A stretch of 64,000 bases of DNA, from assembly GCA_017654935.2 (NCBI GenBank), contig CM065698.1, positions 769,167 to 833,166 on the forward strand. The letters run 5' to 3'. Below are positions 23,301 through 35,655 of this stretch, one piece after another; positions within the stretch are counted from its first letter, which is position 1, and each line of letters begins with the position of its first letter. Source of the stretch: Phymorhynchus buccinoides (lineage: Eukaryota > Mollusca > Gastropoda > Neogastropoda > Raphitomidae). A program made the position numbers and the translations under genes. The notes under the pieces were generated by a model. It was not told the origin of the DNA. It searched no databases and saw only the letters and a program-made list of their open reading frames with translations.

Positions 23301-26300
23301 TGTTCTTCTCTCTGTTCAGATTGTATCCACAGACATGAATGTCTTTCTCTGTGTTTCAGATTGTATCCACAGACAGATGTCTTTCTATGTTATTATCTAG
23401 TTCAGATTGCATCCACAGACATCAATGTCTTTCTCTGTGTCTTCTCTCGTTCAGATTGTATCCACAGCCATGAATTGTCTTTATCTGTTCTCTCTGTGTT
23501 CGATTGTATCCAGAGGACCTCAAATGTCTTTTCTCTGTTCTTCTCTCTGTTCAGATTGACATCCACAGCCATCAATGTCTTCTCTGTTCTTCTCTCGTTC
23601 AGATTGATCACAGACATTCAATGTCTTCTCATGTTCTTCTCTTGTTAGATTGTATCCACAGACACAATGTCTTTCTCTGTTCTGTCTCTCTGTTCAGATT
23701 GTATCGACAGACATGAATGTCTACTCTGTTCTTCTCTCTGTCAGATTGCATCCACAGCCATAAATGTCTTTCTCTGGTCTTCTCTCTGTTCAGATTGCAT
23801 CCACAGACATGAATGTCTTTCTCTGTCAGATTCATCACAGCATCAATGTCTTTCTATGTTCTTCTCTGTGTCAGAGTATCACAGACATCAATGTCTTTCT
23901 CTGTTTTCTGTCTGTTCAGATTGTACTCCACCGACATGATGTCTTGCTCTGTTCTTCTCTCTGTTCAGATGCATCCACAGACATCAATGTCTTTCTCTGT
24001 TCTTCTCTGTGTTCAGATTGCATCCACAGACATCAATGCTACTCTGTTCTTGCTCTCTGTTCAGATGTATCACAGCCATGAATGTCTTTATCTGTTCTTC
24101 TCTGTGTTCTATTGTATCCACAGCCATCAATGACTTTCTCTGTTCTCTCTTGCTCAGATTGCATCCACAGCCATCAATGTCTTTCTCTGTCTTCTCTCTG
24201 TCAGATGTATCCACAGACCTCAATGTCTTTCTCTGTTCTTCTCTCTGTTCAGATTGATCCACAGACATCAATGTCTTTCTTGTTCAGATTGTATCCAACA
24301 GACATGAATGTCTTCTATGGTCTTCTATAGTCAGATTGTATCCACAGACATCAATGTTTTCTCTGTACTTCTCTCGTTAAGATTGTATCCACAGCCATCA
24401 ATGTCGTTTCTCTGTTATTCTCTTTGCTTCAGATTGCATCCACAGACATGAATGTCTTTCTTGTTCTTCTCTCTGTTCAGATGGCATCAAAGCATCATGT
24501 CTTTCTCTGGTCTTCTCTCTGTTCAGATTGCATCCACAGCAATCAATGTCTTTCTCTGTTCTTCTCTCGGCCTCAGATGGTATCACAGACATGCATGTCT
24601 TTCTCTGTTCTTTCCCTGTGACAGATTGCATCCACAGCCATCAATGTCTTCGTTCCTTCTCTTGCCAGATGTATCACAGACTATGAATGTCCTTCTTGTT
24701 CTTCTCTCTGCCTCAGATTGAATCCACAGCCATGAAGAGTCTTTATCTGTTCTCTCTCTGTTCAAGATTGTATCCACAGACATGGAATGTCTTCTTGTTC
24801 AGATTGTATCCACAGCCATGAAGGTCTTTATCTGATTCTTCTCTCTGTCAGATTGTCATCCACAGACAGAAGTCTTTATTCTCTGTTCGATTGTATCCAC
24901 AAACATCAAGTCTTTCTATGTCTTCTCTCTGGTTCAGATTGAATCCACAGCCATCAATGTCTTCTCTGTTTCTCCTCTGTTCAGATTGCACACAGCCATG
25001 AAGCGCTTTATCTGTTCTTTCTGTGTTCAGATTGTATCCACAGACATGAATGTCTCTCTGGCCTTCTCTTGTTCAGATTGTAACCACAGACATGAATGTC
25101 TTTATATGTTTTCTCTGTGTTCATATTGTATCCACAGACATGAATGTCTTTCTATGTTCTTCTCTCTGTTCAGATGAATCCACAGACATCAATGTCTTTC
25201 TTGTCAGATTGTATCCACATACATGAAGGTTTTCTCTGTTCTTCTCCTGCTCAGATTGCATCCACAGCCATGAAATGTACTTTATCTGTTCTCTCTTGCT
25301 TCAGATTGATCCACAGACATCAATGTCTTTATCTGTTCTTCCCTCTGTGTTCAGATTGTATCACAGAAATCAAAACCTTCCTCTGTTCTTCTCTCGTTCA
25401 GATTGCATCCACAGCCATCAATGTCTTTCCTGTTCTTCTCTGTGTTCAGATGTATCCACAGACAGCAATGTCTTCTACTGTTCTCTCTCTTTCAGATTGT
25501 ATCCACAGGACATGAATGCTCTTTCTTGTCAGATTGTATCCCACAGACATCAATGTCTTTCTCTGTTCTTCTCTCTGTTCAGAATTGCATCCACACCATC
25601 AATGTTTTTCTCTGTTTTCTACTGTTCAGATTGTAATCCACAGACATGAATGTCTTCTCTGTTCTTCTCTCTGTTCAGATTGTAGCACAGTACATGAATG
25701 TCTTTCTCGTCAGATTTTATCACAGACTATGAATGTCTTTCTCTGTTATTCTCTCTGCTCAGATTGCATCCACAGCATGAATGGTCTTTATCTGTCTCTC
25801 TGTTTCAGATTGTATCACAGGACAGAATGTCTTCTCTGTTCTTCTCTCTGTTCAAGATTGTATCCACAGACATCAAATGTATTCTCTGTTCCATCTCTGT
25901 TTCAGATTGTATCCACGACATTCAATGTCTTTCTCTGTGCTTCTTCTCTGCCTCAGATTGCATCCACAGCCATGAATGTATTTATATGTTTCTTCTCTGT
26001 GTCAGATTGTATCCACAGACAATGAATGTCTTCTCTGTCTTCTCTCTGGTCAGATTGTATCACAAAAGACATGAATGTCTGTATCTGTTCTTCTCTGTGT
26101 TCAGATTGTATCCACAGACATCAATGTCTTTCTCTGTTCTTCCTCCTGTCAGATGCATCCACGCACATCAATGTCTTTCTATGTTCGTCTCTTATGTTCA
26201 GATTGATCCACAGACATGCACATGTCTTTCTCTGTTCTTCTACTATGTTCAGATTGCATCCACAGACATCAATGTCTTTCTCTGTTCTCTCTCCTGTTCA

Positions 26301-29300
26301 GATTGTATCCACAGCCATCAATGTCTTTCTCTGTTTTCTCTTGTCAGATTTGTCATCCACAGGACAGCAATGTCTTTCTATGTTTTCTCTCTGTTCAGAT
26401 TGTATCCACATAGAAATCAATGTCTTTCTCTGTTCTTATCTCTGTTCAGATTGTATCACAGGACATGAATGTCTTCTTGTTCAGATTGTATCCACGACAT
26501 CACATGTCTTGCTCTGTTCTTCTTCTGTTCAGATGTATCACAGACATGAATGTCTTTCTCTGTTCAGATGGTTCCACAGCATCAATGTCTTTCTCTGTTC
26601 TTCTCTCTGTTCAGCTTGTATTCACAGACATCAATGTCTTTTCTCTGTTCTCTCTTGTCAGATTGCATCACAGCCATCAATGTCTTTCTCTGTATTGTTT
26701 CTCTCTTCCTGTTCAGATTGTATCCACAGACATGAATGTCTTTCTCGTTCCGATGATAGCCACAGACATGAATGTCTTCTTGTTCAGATTGTATCCACAA
26801 ACATCACGGTCTTTACTCTGTCTTCTCTCTGTAAGATTGTCATCCACAGACATCAATGTCTGTTTCTCTGTTCTTCTCTCTGTTCAGATTGTATCCACAG
26901 ACCTGATGTCTTTCTTGTTCAGATTGTATCACAGACATCAATAGTCTTTCTCTGTTCTTCTCTCTGTTCAGATTGTATCCACAGACAGATGGTCTTTTCT
27001 GTTCAGATTGATCCACACAAACATCAATGTCTTATTTTCTTCTCTGCTGTTCAGATGTATCCCAAGACATGAAGTCTTCTCTGTTCTTCTCTGTGTTCAG
27101 ATTGTATCACAGACATCAATGTCTTTCTCATGTTCTTCTCTGTGTTCAGATTGTATCCACAGACATCAAGGTCTTTATCTGTCCTTCTTCTCTCTGTTCA
27201 GATTTGTATCCACAGAATCAAGTCTTTCTCTGTTCTTCTCTCTGTTCAGATTGTATCCCAGAATCAATGTCTTTCTCTGTTCTCTCTTCTGTTCAGATTG
27301 TCTCCACAGACATGAATGTATTCTCTGTCAGATTCGTCATCCACAGACATCAATGTTTTCTCCGTCTTCTCTCTGCTCAGATTGAATTCACAGCCATTCA
27401 ATGATCTTTCTCTGTTCTTCTCTCCGTTCAGATTGTATCAACAGCCATCCAAAGTCTTTCTCTGTTCTTTCTCTGCTTCAGATGCATCGACAGCCATCAA
27501 TGTATTTCTCTGTTCTTCTCTCTGTAGATGTATCCCAGACATCAATGTCTTTATCCGTTCTTCTCTCTGTTTCAGAATTGTAATCCACAGACATGAATGT
27601 CTTTCTCCTGTTAAGATTGGAATACACAGACATCAATGTCTTTCTCTGTTCTTCTCTCGTTCAGATTGTAGTCCACAAGACATGAATGTCTTTCTCATGT
27701 TCAGATTGTATACACAGGACATCAATGTCTTTCCTGTTCTCTTTCTGTCAGATTGTATCCACAGACATGAATGTCTTTTCTCTGTTCTTCTCTCTGTCAG
27801 ATTGATCCACAGCCATCAATTGTCTTCTCTGTTCTTCTCTCTGTTCAGATTGTAGCCACAGACATGAATGTCTTTCTCTCGTTAAGATTTGTATCACAGA
27901 ATGAATGTCTTCTCTGTCAGATTGTATCAAAACATCATTGTCTTCTCTGTTCGTCTCTCTGTTCAGATTTATCCACAGACATCAATCCCTTCTCTCTTTC
28001 TCTGTTCTCTCTCTGTTCAGATTGTATCACAGACATGAATATATTTCTCTGTTCAGATGGTATCACAGACATCAATGTCTTCTCGGGTTTCTCTCTCTGT
28101 TCAGATTGTATTCCAGCAGACATGAATGTCTTTCTATGTTCAGATTGTATCCACAACATCAATGTCTTTCTCTGTTCATTCGCTCTGTCAGATTGTATTC
28201 CACAGACATGAAGTCTTTCTCTTTTCTTCTCTGTGTTCAGATTGTATCCACAGACATCAATGTCTTTTCTCTGTTATTCTCTGTGTTCAGATATGTTATC
28301 CAACGACATCAATGTTTTATCTTGTTCTGCTTCTCGTCAGATTGGTATCCAAGACATCAATGTCTTTCTCTGTCTTCTCTCTGTCAGATTGTCTCAAAGA
28401 CATCATGTACTTTCTCTGTTCTTATCTCTGTTCAGATTGTTTCCACAAAGACATGAATGTCTTTCTCTGTTCAGATTGTATCCACAGGACTATCAATGTT
28501 TTTCTCTGTTCTTCTCTACATGCTCAGAGATTGCATCCAAAAGCCAATCAATGTCTTTCTCTCGTTCTTCTTCTGTTCAGATTGCATCCACAGCCATCAA
28601 TGTCTTTCTTCTGTCTTCTCTCTGTTCAGCATTGTACCACAGGACATGAATGTCTTTCTCTGTTATTCTTCTTGTTCAGATTGTATACACAGACATGAAT
28701 GTCTTTCTCTGTTCAGATTGTATCCACAGACCGAATGTCTTTCTCTGTTCTTCTCTGTGTCAGATTGTATCCACAGACTCAATGTCTTTCGCTGTTCTTC
28801 TCTGTTGTTCACGATTGTATCCACAGACATTCAATGTCTTTATCTGTTATTCTCTTGTTCGATTGTTATCCACAGAACATCAATGTCTTTCCTGTTCTTC
28901 TCCTCTGTTCAAGATTGTATCCACAGAATCAAGTCTTTCTCTGTTCTTCTCTCTGTTCAATGTATCCACAGACATGATGTCTTTCCTCTCTGTGCAGATT
29001 GTATCCACCGAATCAATGTTTTTCTCGGTTCTTCTCTACTGCTCATATTGCATCCACAGCCATAAGGTCTGCTCTGTTCTTCTCTGTGACTCAGATTGCA
29101 TCCACAGCAATCAATGTACTTTATCCTGTTCTTTCTCTCTGTCGATTGTATCCACAGACATGAATGACTTTCTGTTCAGAATTGTATCCACAGACATCAA
29201 GTTTTTCTCTGTTCTTCTCTGTGCTCAGATTTTTGGCATCCCACAGCCATCAATGTCTTTATCTGTTCTTCTCTCTGACTCAGATTGCATCCACAGCCCA

Positions 29301-29427
29301 TCAATGTCTTATCGGTTCTTCGCTATGCCTCAGATTGCATCCAGCCATCAATGATCTTTATCTTCTCCTACCGTCAGATTGCATCCACAAGCCATCAATG
29401 TCTTTATCTGTTCTTCTCTCTGCTCAG
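20325..29427 (+). repeat. 49-bp minisatellite A, about 185 copies (9.1 kb)
   Basis: Unit: ATTGTATCCACAGACATCAA then TGTCTTTCTCTGTTCTTCTC then TCTGTTCAG; spacing of 49 was checked at 21331 and 21380. Frequent alternatives are ATTGCATCC, ACAGCCATC and ACATGAATG. Every unit carries a 20-base pyrimidine tract ending in CAG, a textbook 3' splice site. AGACAT-CA/GA-ATGTCT is a perfect 6-2-6 dyad. Many units have one-base deletions or insertions, so none of the overlapping 60-350-codon frames is credible as coding. The last unit runs straight into a possible exon at 29428. Confidence 0.97.
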
Positions 29428-29483
29428 ATTCCATCCTCAGCGAACGCCATTGACAAGAAACAGTGCACACACAGCAGAAAAAG
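29428..29483 (+). CDS. Possible exon at the end of minisatellite A
   Basis: TTCTTCTCTCTGCTCAG (the last array unit) is followed by ATTCCATCCTCAGCGAACGC, which is related to the array unit start ATTGCATCCACAGCC but then becomes unique. The frame reads IPSSANAIDKKQCTHSRK and reaches a possible donor, AAAAAG|GTGGAG, at 29483/29484. The same frame stays open to 29553. No protein family is recognised. The idea that this is the original exon whose acceptor seeded the array rests on the analogy with 54638-54793 and 44946-45018; on its own the evidence is weak. Confidence 0.25.
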
Positions 29484-29599
29484 GTGGAGAGTGGTGCTGG
29501 AGCTGTTGGGATCTGTTTGCTGGCTGCACACTACTGTCTATTATCGCCATTGACAAAACAACATGCCCTCCGAATGATTAAGTCTGACAGTAATAGCTT

Positions 29600-29832
29600 C
29601 CCACGACATTTTTTCTGCTGAATATATATATATATATATATATATACCTAACAACTAAAGTCAGGTACCCACGACATTGTTTCTGCTGAATATATATGCC
29701 TACCTAACAACTAAAGTCAGGTACCCACGACATTTTTTCTGCTGAATATATATACCTACCTAACAACTAAAGTCAGGTACCCACGACATTTTTTCTGCTG
29801 AATATATATACCTACCTAACAACTAAAGTCGT
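29600..29832 (+). repeat. 56-bp tandem repeat, 4 copies
   Basis: Unit GGTACCCACGACATTTTTTC then TGCTGAATATATATACCTAC then CTAACAACTAAAGTCA. The first unit has an expanded (TA)n. Confidence 0.95.
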
Positions 29833-30221
29833 GCTGTTTTTTCAGGCCATTTTCTTTCACTGTTTCCGGCCAGAAAAAAGTCAAATGACAAAGTTGAAGT
29901 GGATGAGGAATTGTCAGAAATAGCTTCCATCAATTGTCTCTGGCTTTTGTGCTTTTTGGATGTTAACGTGTTCCACTGACTGGGATTGAGACACAGCCAA
30001 AGAAGACATTTTTATCATTGTCGTTTTCAGAATCATAACCAACGCTGTCGAGAAAGTTAAAATTAACTAGCTGTTTCTTTCGTACCAACTGCCAATGTCT
30101 GTAGAATTTTCGTCGAGAAAACTTTTAGTTTTCGTCATGAAAGTCGGTTACTTTGCGCCATTCTCTGTGCGTGCCCTTTGTGTGCTGTGTTTGTGCCATA
30201 TGCACACTGGTGGCACATAAA
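29833..30221. other. Low-copy spacer between the two 49-bp arrays
   Basis: Unique sequence without a supported gene. Confidence 0.5.
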
Positions 30222-33127
30222 GTTGTTTTTCCCTGCAGACTACAACAGCCATGTAGTGAGGATAAAGCAGTAAGTTATTTTCCCCTACAGACTACAGCCC
30301 TGTAGTGAGGATAAAGCAGTAAGTTGTTTTTCCCTGCAGACTACAGCCCTATAGTGAGGATAAAGCAGTAAGTTGTTTTTACCTACAGACTACGCCCCCT
30401 CCCCCTATAGTCGAGGCGGATAAAACGCACGGTACGTATGTTTTCCCCTGCAGACTCAGAATATAGTGAGGAATAAAGCAGTGTAGGTGTTAAGTTGTTT
30501 TTCCTGCAGACTTACAGCCCGTAGTGAGGATATAAAGCACGGGTCGTTTGGGGTTAAGGTTTTTTTGTTTCTTTTATGTTAAGTTGTTTTTTTTACCCTG
30601 CAGGACTAAGCCCTAAGTGAGGAGTAGAGCAAATAAGTTGTTTTTCCCTACAGAATACAGCCGTAGTTGAGGATAAAGCAGTAAGGTCGTTTTCTTCCCT
30701 GCAGACTACAGCCCTGTAGTGAGGTAATAAAGCAGATAAGTTGAGTTTTTTTACATACCAGGACTACAGCCCACTATAGTTGGGATAACGCAGGTAAGGT
30801 TGTTTGTCCTTCCCCTGCCAGAACTACAGCCCTAAAGTGAGGTAAAGCAGTAAGTTGTCTTTCCCTGCAGATTACAGCCCTGTAGTGAGGATAAAGCAGT
30901 AAGTGTGTTTTTCCTGCAGACTACAGCCCCGTAGTGAGGTTTAAAGCAGGTTAAGTTGGTTTTTTTTTACCGACAGACTACAGCCCTATAGTGCAGGATA
31001 ACGCAGTAAGTTGTTTTTTTCCCCTGCCGGACTAAGCCCTATAGTGAGGATAAAGCAGTTAAGTTGTTTTCCTACAGACTACAGCCCTGTAGTGAGGATA
31101 AAGCAGTTTAAGTTGTTTTTACATACAGACTACAGCCCTATAGTGAGGGGGATAACGAAGTAAGTTGTTTTTTTACCCTGCATAGACCTACAGCCTTATA
31201 GTGAGGACTATAGCAGGTAAGTTGTTTTTTCCCGGCAGACTACAGCCCTGCCCTGTAGTTGAGGATAAGCAGTAAGTTGTTTTTTACCTAAGACTTACAG
31301 GCCCTATAGGAGGAAGAACGCATTAAGTTTGTTTTTTCCCTGAAGCTACAGCCCTTATAGTGAGGATATAAAGCAGATTAAGTTCGTTTTTCCCTGCCAG
31401 ACTAAGCCCTGTAGTGAGGAATTAAAGCAGTTTAAGTTGTTTTTTCCCCTGACAGACTACAGCCCTATAGTGAGGATATAGCAGGATAGTGTTTTCCTAC
31501 AGACTTACAGCCCTATAGTGAGGATAGAGCCAAGTAAGTTGTTTTTACCTACATACTACAGCCCTAATAGTGAGGGGGGCGGATTAAAGCAGTTTTTTAG
31601 TTGTTTATTTTTTATTTTTATTTTTTTTAAAGTTGTTTTTTTTTCCCTACAGTGGGAATACAGCCCATCGTGAGGATAACGCAGTTCAAGTTGTTTTTCC
31701 CTACAGACTACAGCCCTGTAGTGAGGATTTTAAAACAGTAAGTTGTTTTCCCCTACAGACTACAGCCCCTGTAGTGAGGAAAAATAAAGCAGTTGTTTAA
31801 GTCTGTTTTTTCTACAGACTACAAAACGTAGTTGAGGGATTAAAGCAGTTTAAGAGTTACGTTCGTTTTTGTTATTTTTCCTACAAGACTAACAAGCCCA
31901 TAGTGAGGATAAGCAGTTGTTTTAAGTTGTTTTCCCCTGCAGACTACAGAATTTGCTGTGTGAGGATAAAGCAGTAAGTTTTTTTTTCCCTGGCACAGAC
32001 TACAGCCCTATAGTGAGGATAGCAAAATTAATTTAAATTGCTTTTTTTTCCTACAACGGACTACAGCCCTGATAGTGAGGGGGATAGAGCAATATAAATT
32101 GTTTTTTCCTACAGGACTACAGCCTATAGTGAGGATAGAGGCAAATAAACTGTTTTTCCCGGCCAGAATAACAGCCTATAGTGAGGAAAAGCAGTAAGTT
32201 GTTTTCCCCTACAGGAATACAGCCCTGTAGTGAGGATAATTAAAAGCAGTTTTTTAAAAGTAAGTTGGTTTTCCACGCAGACTACAGCCCTTTGTAGTGA
32301 GGATTAAAGCAGCTATAGTTGTTTTTCCCTTGCAGATACATGCCGACATAGTGAGGATTAGAGCAGTGAGTTGTTTTTCCCTGACAGAGCTACAGTCCCT
32401 ATAGTGAGAGACATAAAGAGTCAGTGTTTTTCCCGGCAGACCTACAAGCCCTGTAGTGGAGGATAATAAGCAGTAAGTGTTTTTTTCCCTGACCAGACTA
32501 CCAACCCTTATAGGTGAGGATAATTTAAGCAGTTATTAAGTTGTTTTTCCACTAACAAGACTACAGCCCTGTAGTGAGGATCTAAAGCAGGTAAGGCCCT
32601 TATTAGTGAGGAATAAACGGCACAGAAAGTTGTTTTTCCCTGCAGACTACAGCCCTGTATTAGTGAGGGGATAAAGCAGTAAGTTGCTTTTCCTACAGAC
32701 TTACAGCCCTATAGTGAGGATAAAGCAAGTTTTAAGTTTGTTTTTCCCACAGGACTACAGCCCTGTAGTGGGGGATAAAGCAGTTAAGTTGTTTTTCCTA
32801 ACAGCTACAGCCCTATAGTGAGGAGGGGTGATTAGAGCAAATAAATGTTTTTTTTCCTACAGACTCCAGCCCTATGTGAGGGATAGAGCAAAATGTTTTT
32901 TCCATACAGACTTAAAGCCCTATAGCGAGGGGGGATAGAGCAATATAAATTGTTTTTCCTGCAGACTACAGCCCTTAGTGATGGGAAAGGATAAAGTCGT
33001 GAATTCGTTTTCCCCTACCAGACTACAGACATGTAGTGAGATAAAGAGTAAAGTTATTTTCCCCTACAGACTACAGTGTCCTTGTAGTGAGGGATTAAAG
33101 CAGTAAGTTGTTTTTTACCAACAACAA
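30222..33127 (+). repeat. 49-bp minisatellite B, about 58 copies (2.9 kb)
   Basis: Unit: ACTACAGCCCTGTAGTGAGG then ATAAAGCAGTAAGTTGTTTT then TCCCTGCAG; spacing of 49 was checked at 30301 and 30350. Each unit has an acceptor (TTTTTCCCTGCAG) and a donor (GCA|GTAAGT), bracketing a 28-31-base pseudo-exon. CTACAG-CC-CTGTAG is a perfect 6-2-6 dyad. The first unit differs (ACTACAACAGCCATGTAG). Copies carry abundant small indels. Not related in sequence to array A despite the identical period. Confidence 0.97.
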
Positions 33128-33514
33128 CCACAGGTCCCTACAGCGAGGGGTAACACTCCATCATGCAGTGTTATAGAACAAGGCTTCAGGCGTACAATGG
33201 GCCAAGGGTAGACTTCCAAAATCATTGAAACCCATCCTATGTCGTAAAGCATTTAATCAAGGTCTGGGGAAGTCGAGGATACAAAATTTCTATGTGAACA
33301 CGTCCCCCAGAATCAACCGGAAAATATATTCAATAGTCTGCGATAAATGTTTTCGAAAACGATTTCGACCAGAGAGAAGATGAGAGACCAGAGGCAGCAA
33401 CCCGTTTTCCCCCGTGAGAAGAACGGAGGACCGGGTCATCTGTGTTCCAACAGGACGCCATCTGAGCCTCAGTGTGCGCTGTGTTTCATTTGTTAGTGAC
33501 TACATCGTAGCACA
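33128..33514. other. Low-copy DNA, no gene recognised
   Basis: Begins with a degenerate array-B unit (CCACAGGTCCCTACAGCGAG). The rest is unique; no conserved motif. Confidence 0.4.
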
Positions 33515-33830
33515 TACCACGGACATCCTCTGTGGCAGTCGGTAGGTCTGGAATCCTATCACCAGGCTGAGTGGGTTTTTTCGCGACCACCTCTAGAACA
33601 CTTCCTCCTGTGTTGCAGTGGTGAGGTTCTCGGAATCCATCAACAGTGCTGAGTGTTTTTTTAGCGACCACGTGCCAGACATCCTCTGTGCAGTGGTGAG
33701 GTCTGGAATTATCACTCAGTGCTGAGTGTTTTAGGACCACGTCAAGACATCCTATGTTGACAGTGGTGCAGGTCTGGAATCACCACCAGTGCCGAGTGTT
33801 TGAGCGACCACATCCAGACATCCCTGTGTA
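33515..33830 (-). repeat. ~75-bp tandem repeat, about 4 noisy copies
   Basis: Plus-strand unit: GCAGTGGTGAGGTCTGGAAT ... CAGTGCTGAGTGTTTT ... GCGACCACG ... CAGACATCCTCTGTG. Open on the minus strand for 60-80 codons per frame, with indels between copies. Coding cannot be supported. Confidence 0.8.
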
Positions 33831-34015
33831 TTTTTTTTTTGCCATTTGCAGTAGGTGAGGTGTACCCCCCGCGTCGGTCTTCTCCTTTCTTTGTCCTCCC
33901 CCTTCAGTGGACACACAGCCCGTTGTTTGTGGCAGCTGAGTGAGGGCCGGAGGTGGCAGTGGAGTCTAGGGGTCTCCAGTGTGACACCACAGCTCCTGTC
34001 TGCCTTTGGCTGCAG

Positions 34016-34092
34016 CTGAAGGGAGGGGTGTGGATGTGGCCAGGTACTATGCAGATGACCCATGGACAGGCGGGCTAATGTCTCCAGAAAAG
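34016..34092 (+). CDS. Possible internal exon, 77 nt, phase 1 to 0
   Basis: Preceded by TCTGCCTTTGGCTGCAG and followed by a strong donor, AAAAG|GTAAAG. After two bases that would finish a split codon, one frame is open across all 25 codons (EGRGVDVARYYADDPWTGG...PEK); the other two frames contain stops. The local sequence is balanced and not repetitive, unlike everything around it. No family is recognised. Its phase-0 end fits the phase-0 start of the possible exon at 40021. Gene identity and expression are unknown. Confidence 0.35.
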
Positions 34093-34185
34093 GTAAAGAA
34101 GATAGGCGGAACGCAGGGGTGACGCTGGTCGGGTAGTACATCGCTTGTTCTGGCCTGTTGTGTCTCGGTCTGTCTGGTCTTGTTC

Positions 34186-34236
34186 TTGTTCCTGTCTCTC
34201 TATATCCCTCTTCTCCTCCCTCCTCCCTCTCTCTCC

Positions 34237-34272
<36 letters not shown>

Positions 34273-34390
34273 CTCTTCTCCATTCTCCCTCAGCATTTTT
34301 AAAAAAGTTGTCGATTTTTTCGTCAAGTGTCATTATCTCTCCCTCTCCCTCCCCCCCCCCCCCCCCCCCACCACCCCCCCCTCTCTTCTA
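34186..34390. repeat. (CT)n tract with poly-C run
   Basis: CT-rich to 34285, again at 34335-34348, then C-run 34349-34380. The Arg/Glu frames on the minus strand are artefacts. Confidence 0.95.
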
Positions 34391-34569
34391 AGAGCAATAA
34401 CAATAACGTTTAACCAGCTTTGCAAGTTTTGTTTTAAAAATATAAACCTGGACACGTCAGTAAAAGCCTTTTTTGTCCGCCGTTTCACTATGTATAGTTG
34501 AACCTTGAATTCTGATGGAAGGACGATGATAAAGGTAAGGAATTTCGTTTCTATGCTATCTAGGGTCAG

Positions 34570-34742
34570 ATTAAGCTCTCTTCTCCTCTCTCTTCTCTTC
34601 TATCTCTTCTCTCTCTCTCCTCTCTCTCTCTATCTCTCGCTCTCTTCCTCTCTTCCCTCTCTCTCTCTCTCCTCTTCTCTCTCTCTTCTCTCTCTCTCCT
34701 CTCTCTTCTCTCTCTCTATCTCTCTCTCTCTATCTCTCTAAG
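34570..34742. repeat. (CT)n microsatellite
   Basis: Imperfect CTCT/TCTC repeat ending CTCTCTAAGAG. Confidence 0.95.
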
Positions 34743-34799
34743 AGATGCGTACATGTGGTATTCAGCTGTAGCCTGGCTTGTGAATTGTTTCTCCTTCCG

Positions 34800-35655
34800 T
34801 TTTGCTCATGTACATGCCATTCTTCTGTCATACACTGCCTGAGGGCCTACAAAATCACCGGATAAACATTATTCATAACGCTTGTAGAAATGCTTTTTCT
34901 GACACATTAATGAAGACAAAGACAAAAGTAATGGTTTTCCTAAAGGCGGTTCATAGGAAACAACACGAAAGATGGACTTTGGATATAAAAAAAAGAAAAA
35001 GAATGTCGAAGTAGTCAAACCAGTGTAATCATCGCTGGTTTTGTCTTCACAACTAGAATGAGTTTGAACAGATGTGTTGAGGCTTGGCAGTGATGAAGGG
35101 CAGTGAGAGCATGGTACAGAGTGTTAAATGTATTAGTAAACTGATGATATTTCAAAGAATAGAATTGTTTCTTTTAAAAATTAAAAATTATTTTTCCAAG
35201 GACGAATATGTATTGTTGTATGCTTCGAAAGTGGGGCCTACATAGATTAAATAATATTGAAAAAGTCATACCTGTGCATGTAAACGATTTATCGGGTTCC
35301 CCTTAAAGTACCCAAAGTTGTCTATGGACGAGGACTGGGCGATACCCGCTTATATAAATAGTTCTGTCAGATCATTAATCACTGGTTCAAAATTTGAAAA
35401 TGGACGTTAAGAACTTCAACGTAAAGGCGTATTCAATCTTTTTAAATGGCTGAAGAGGAAAGACTATGCGCGGCAACTGTTGTTAAGAATACTTTATTTA
35501 GTTTTAGGCTTGGTTTTATGCTTGGAGAAATCACGGTGTGGGCCTGAGTGAAACTTTCTTTTATGGTCCTGTTCAAACAAGAAATGATTGATAATGATTT
35601 GCAAGACTGGTTCAGTTCAGTTCTGAATAAGGACACTTACTTTAACATAGCGGTT
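34800..35655 (+). pseudogene. LINE reverse transcriptase remnant (KTKVMVF type)
   Basis: Frames switch repeatedly, but the order of motifs is that of an animal LINE RT C-terminal half: EGLQNHRINIIHNACRN, KTKVMVFLK, HRKQHERW (34840-34985), then TTRMSLNRCVEAW-like sequence (about 35050), YASKVGP (about 35220), a cluster around PLKYPKL and INSSVRSLI (35305-35375), and finally FKQEMIDNDLQDWF (about 35570) and KDTYFNIAVCF. Roughly 850 bases with many stops, so it is an old copy. The family is not determined; it is distinct from the L2-like and RNase H elements in this window. Confidence 0.6.
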
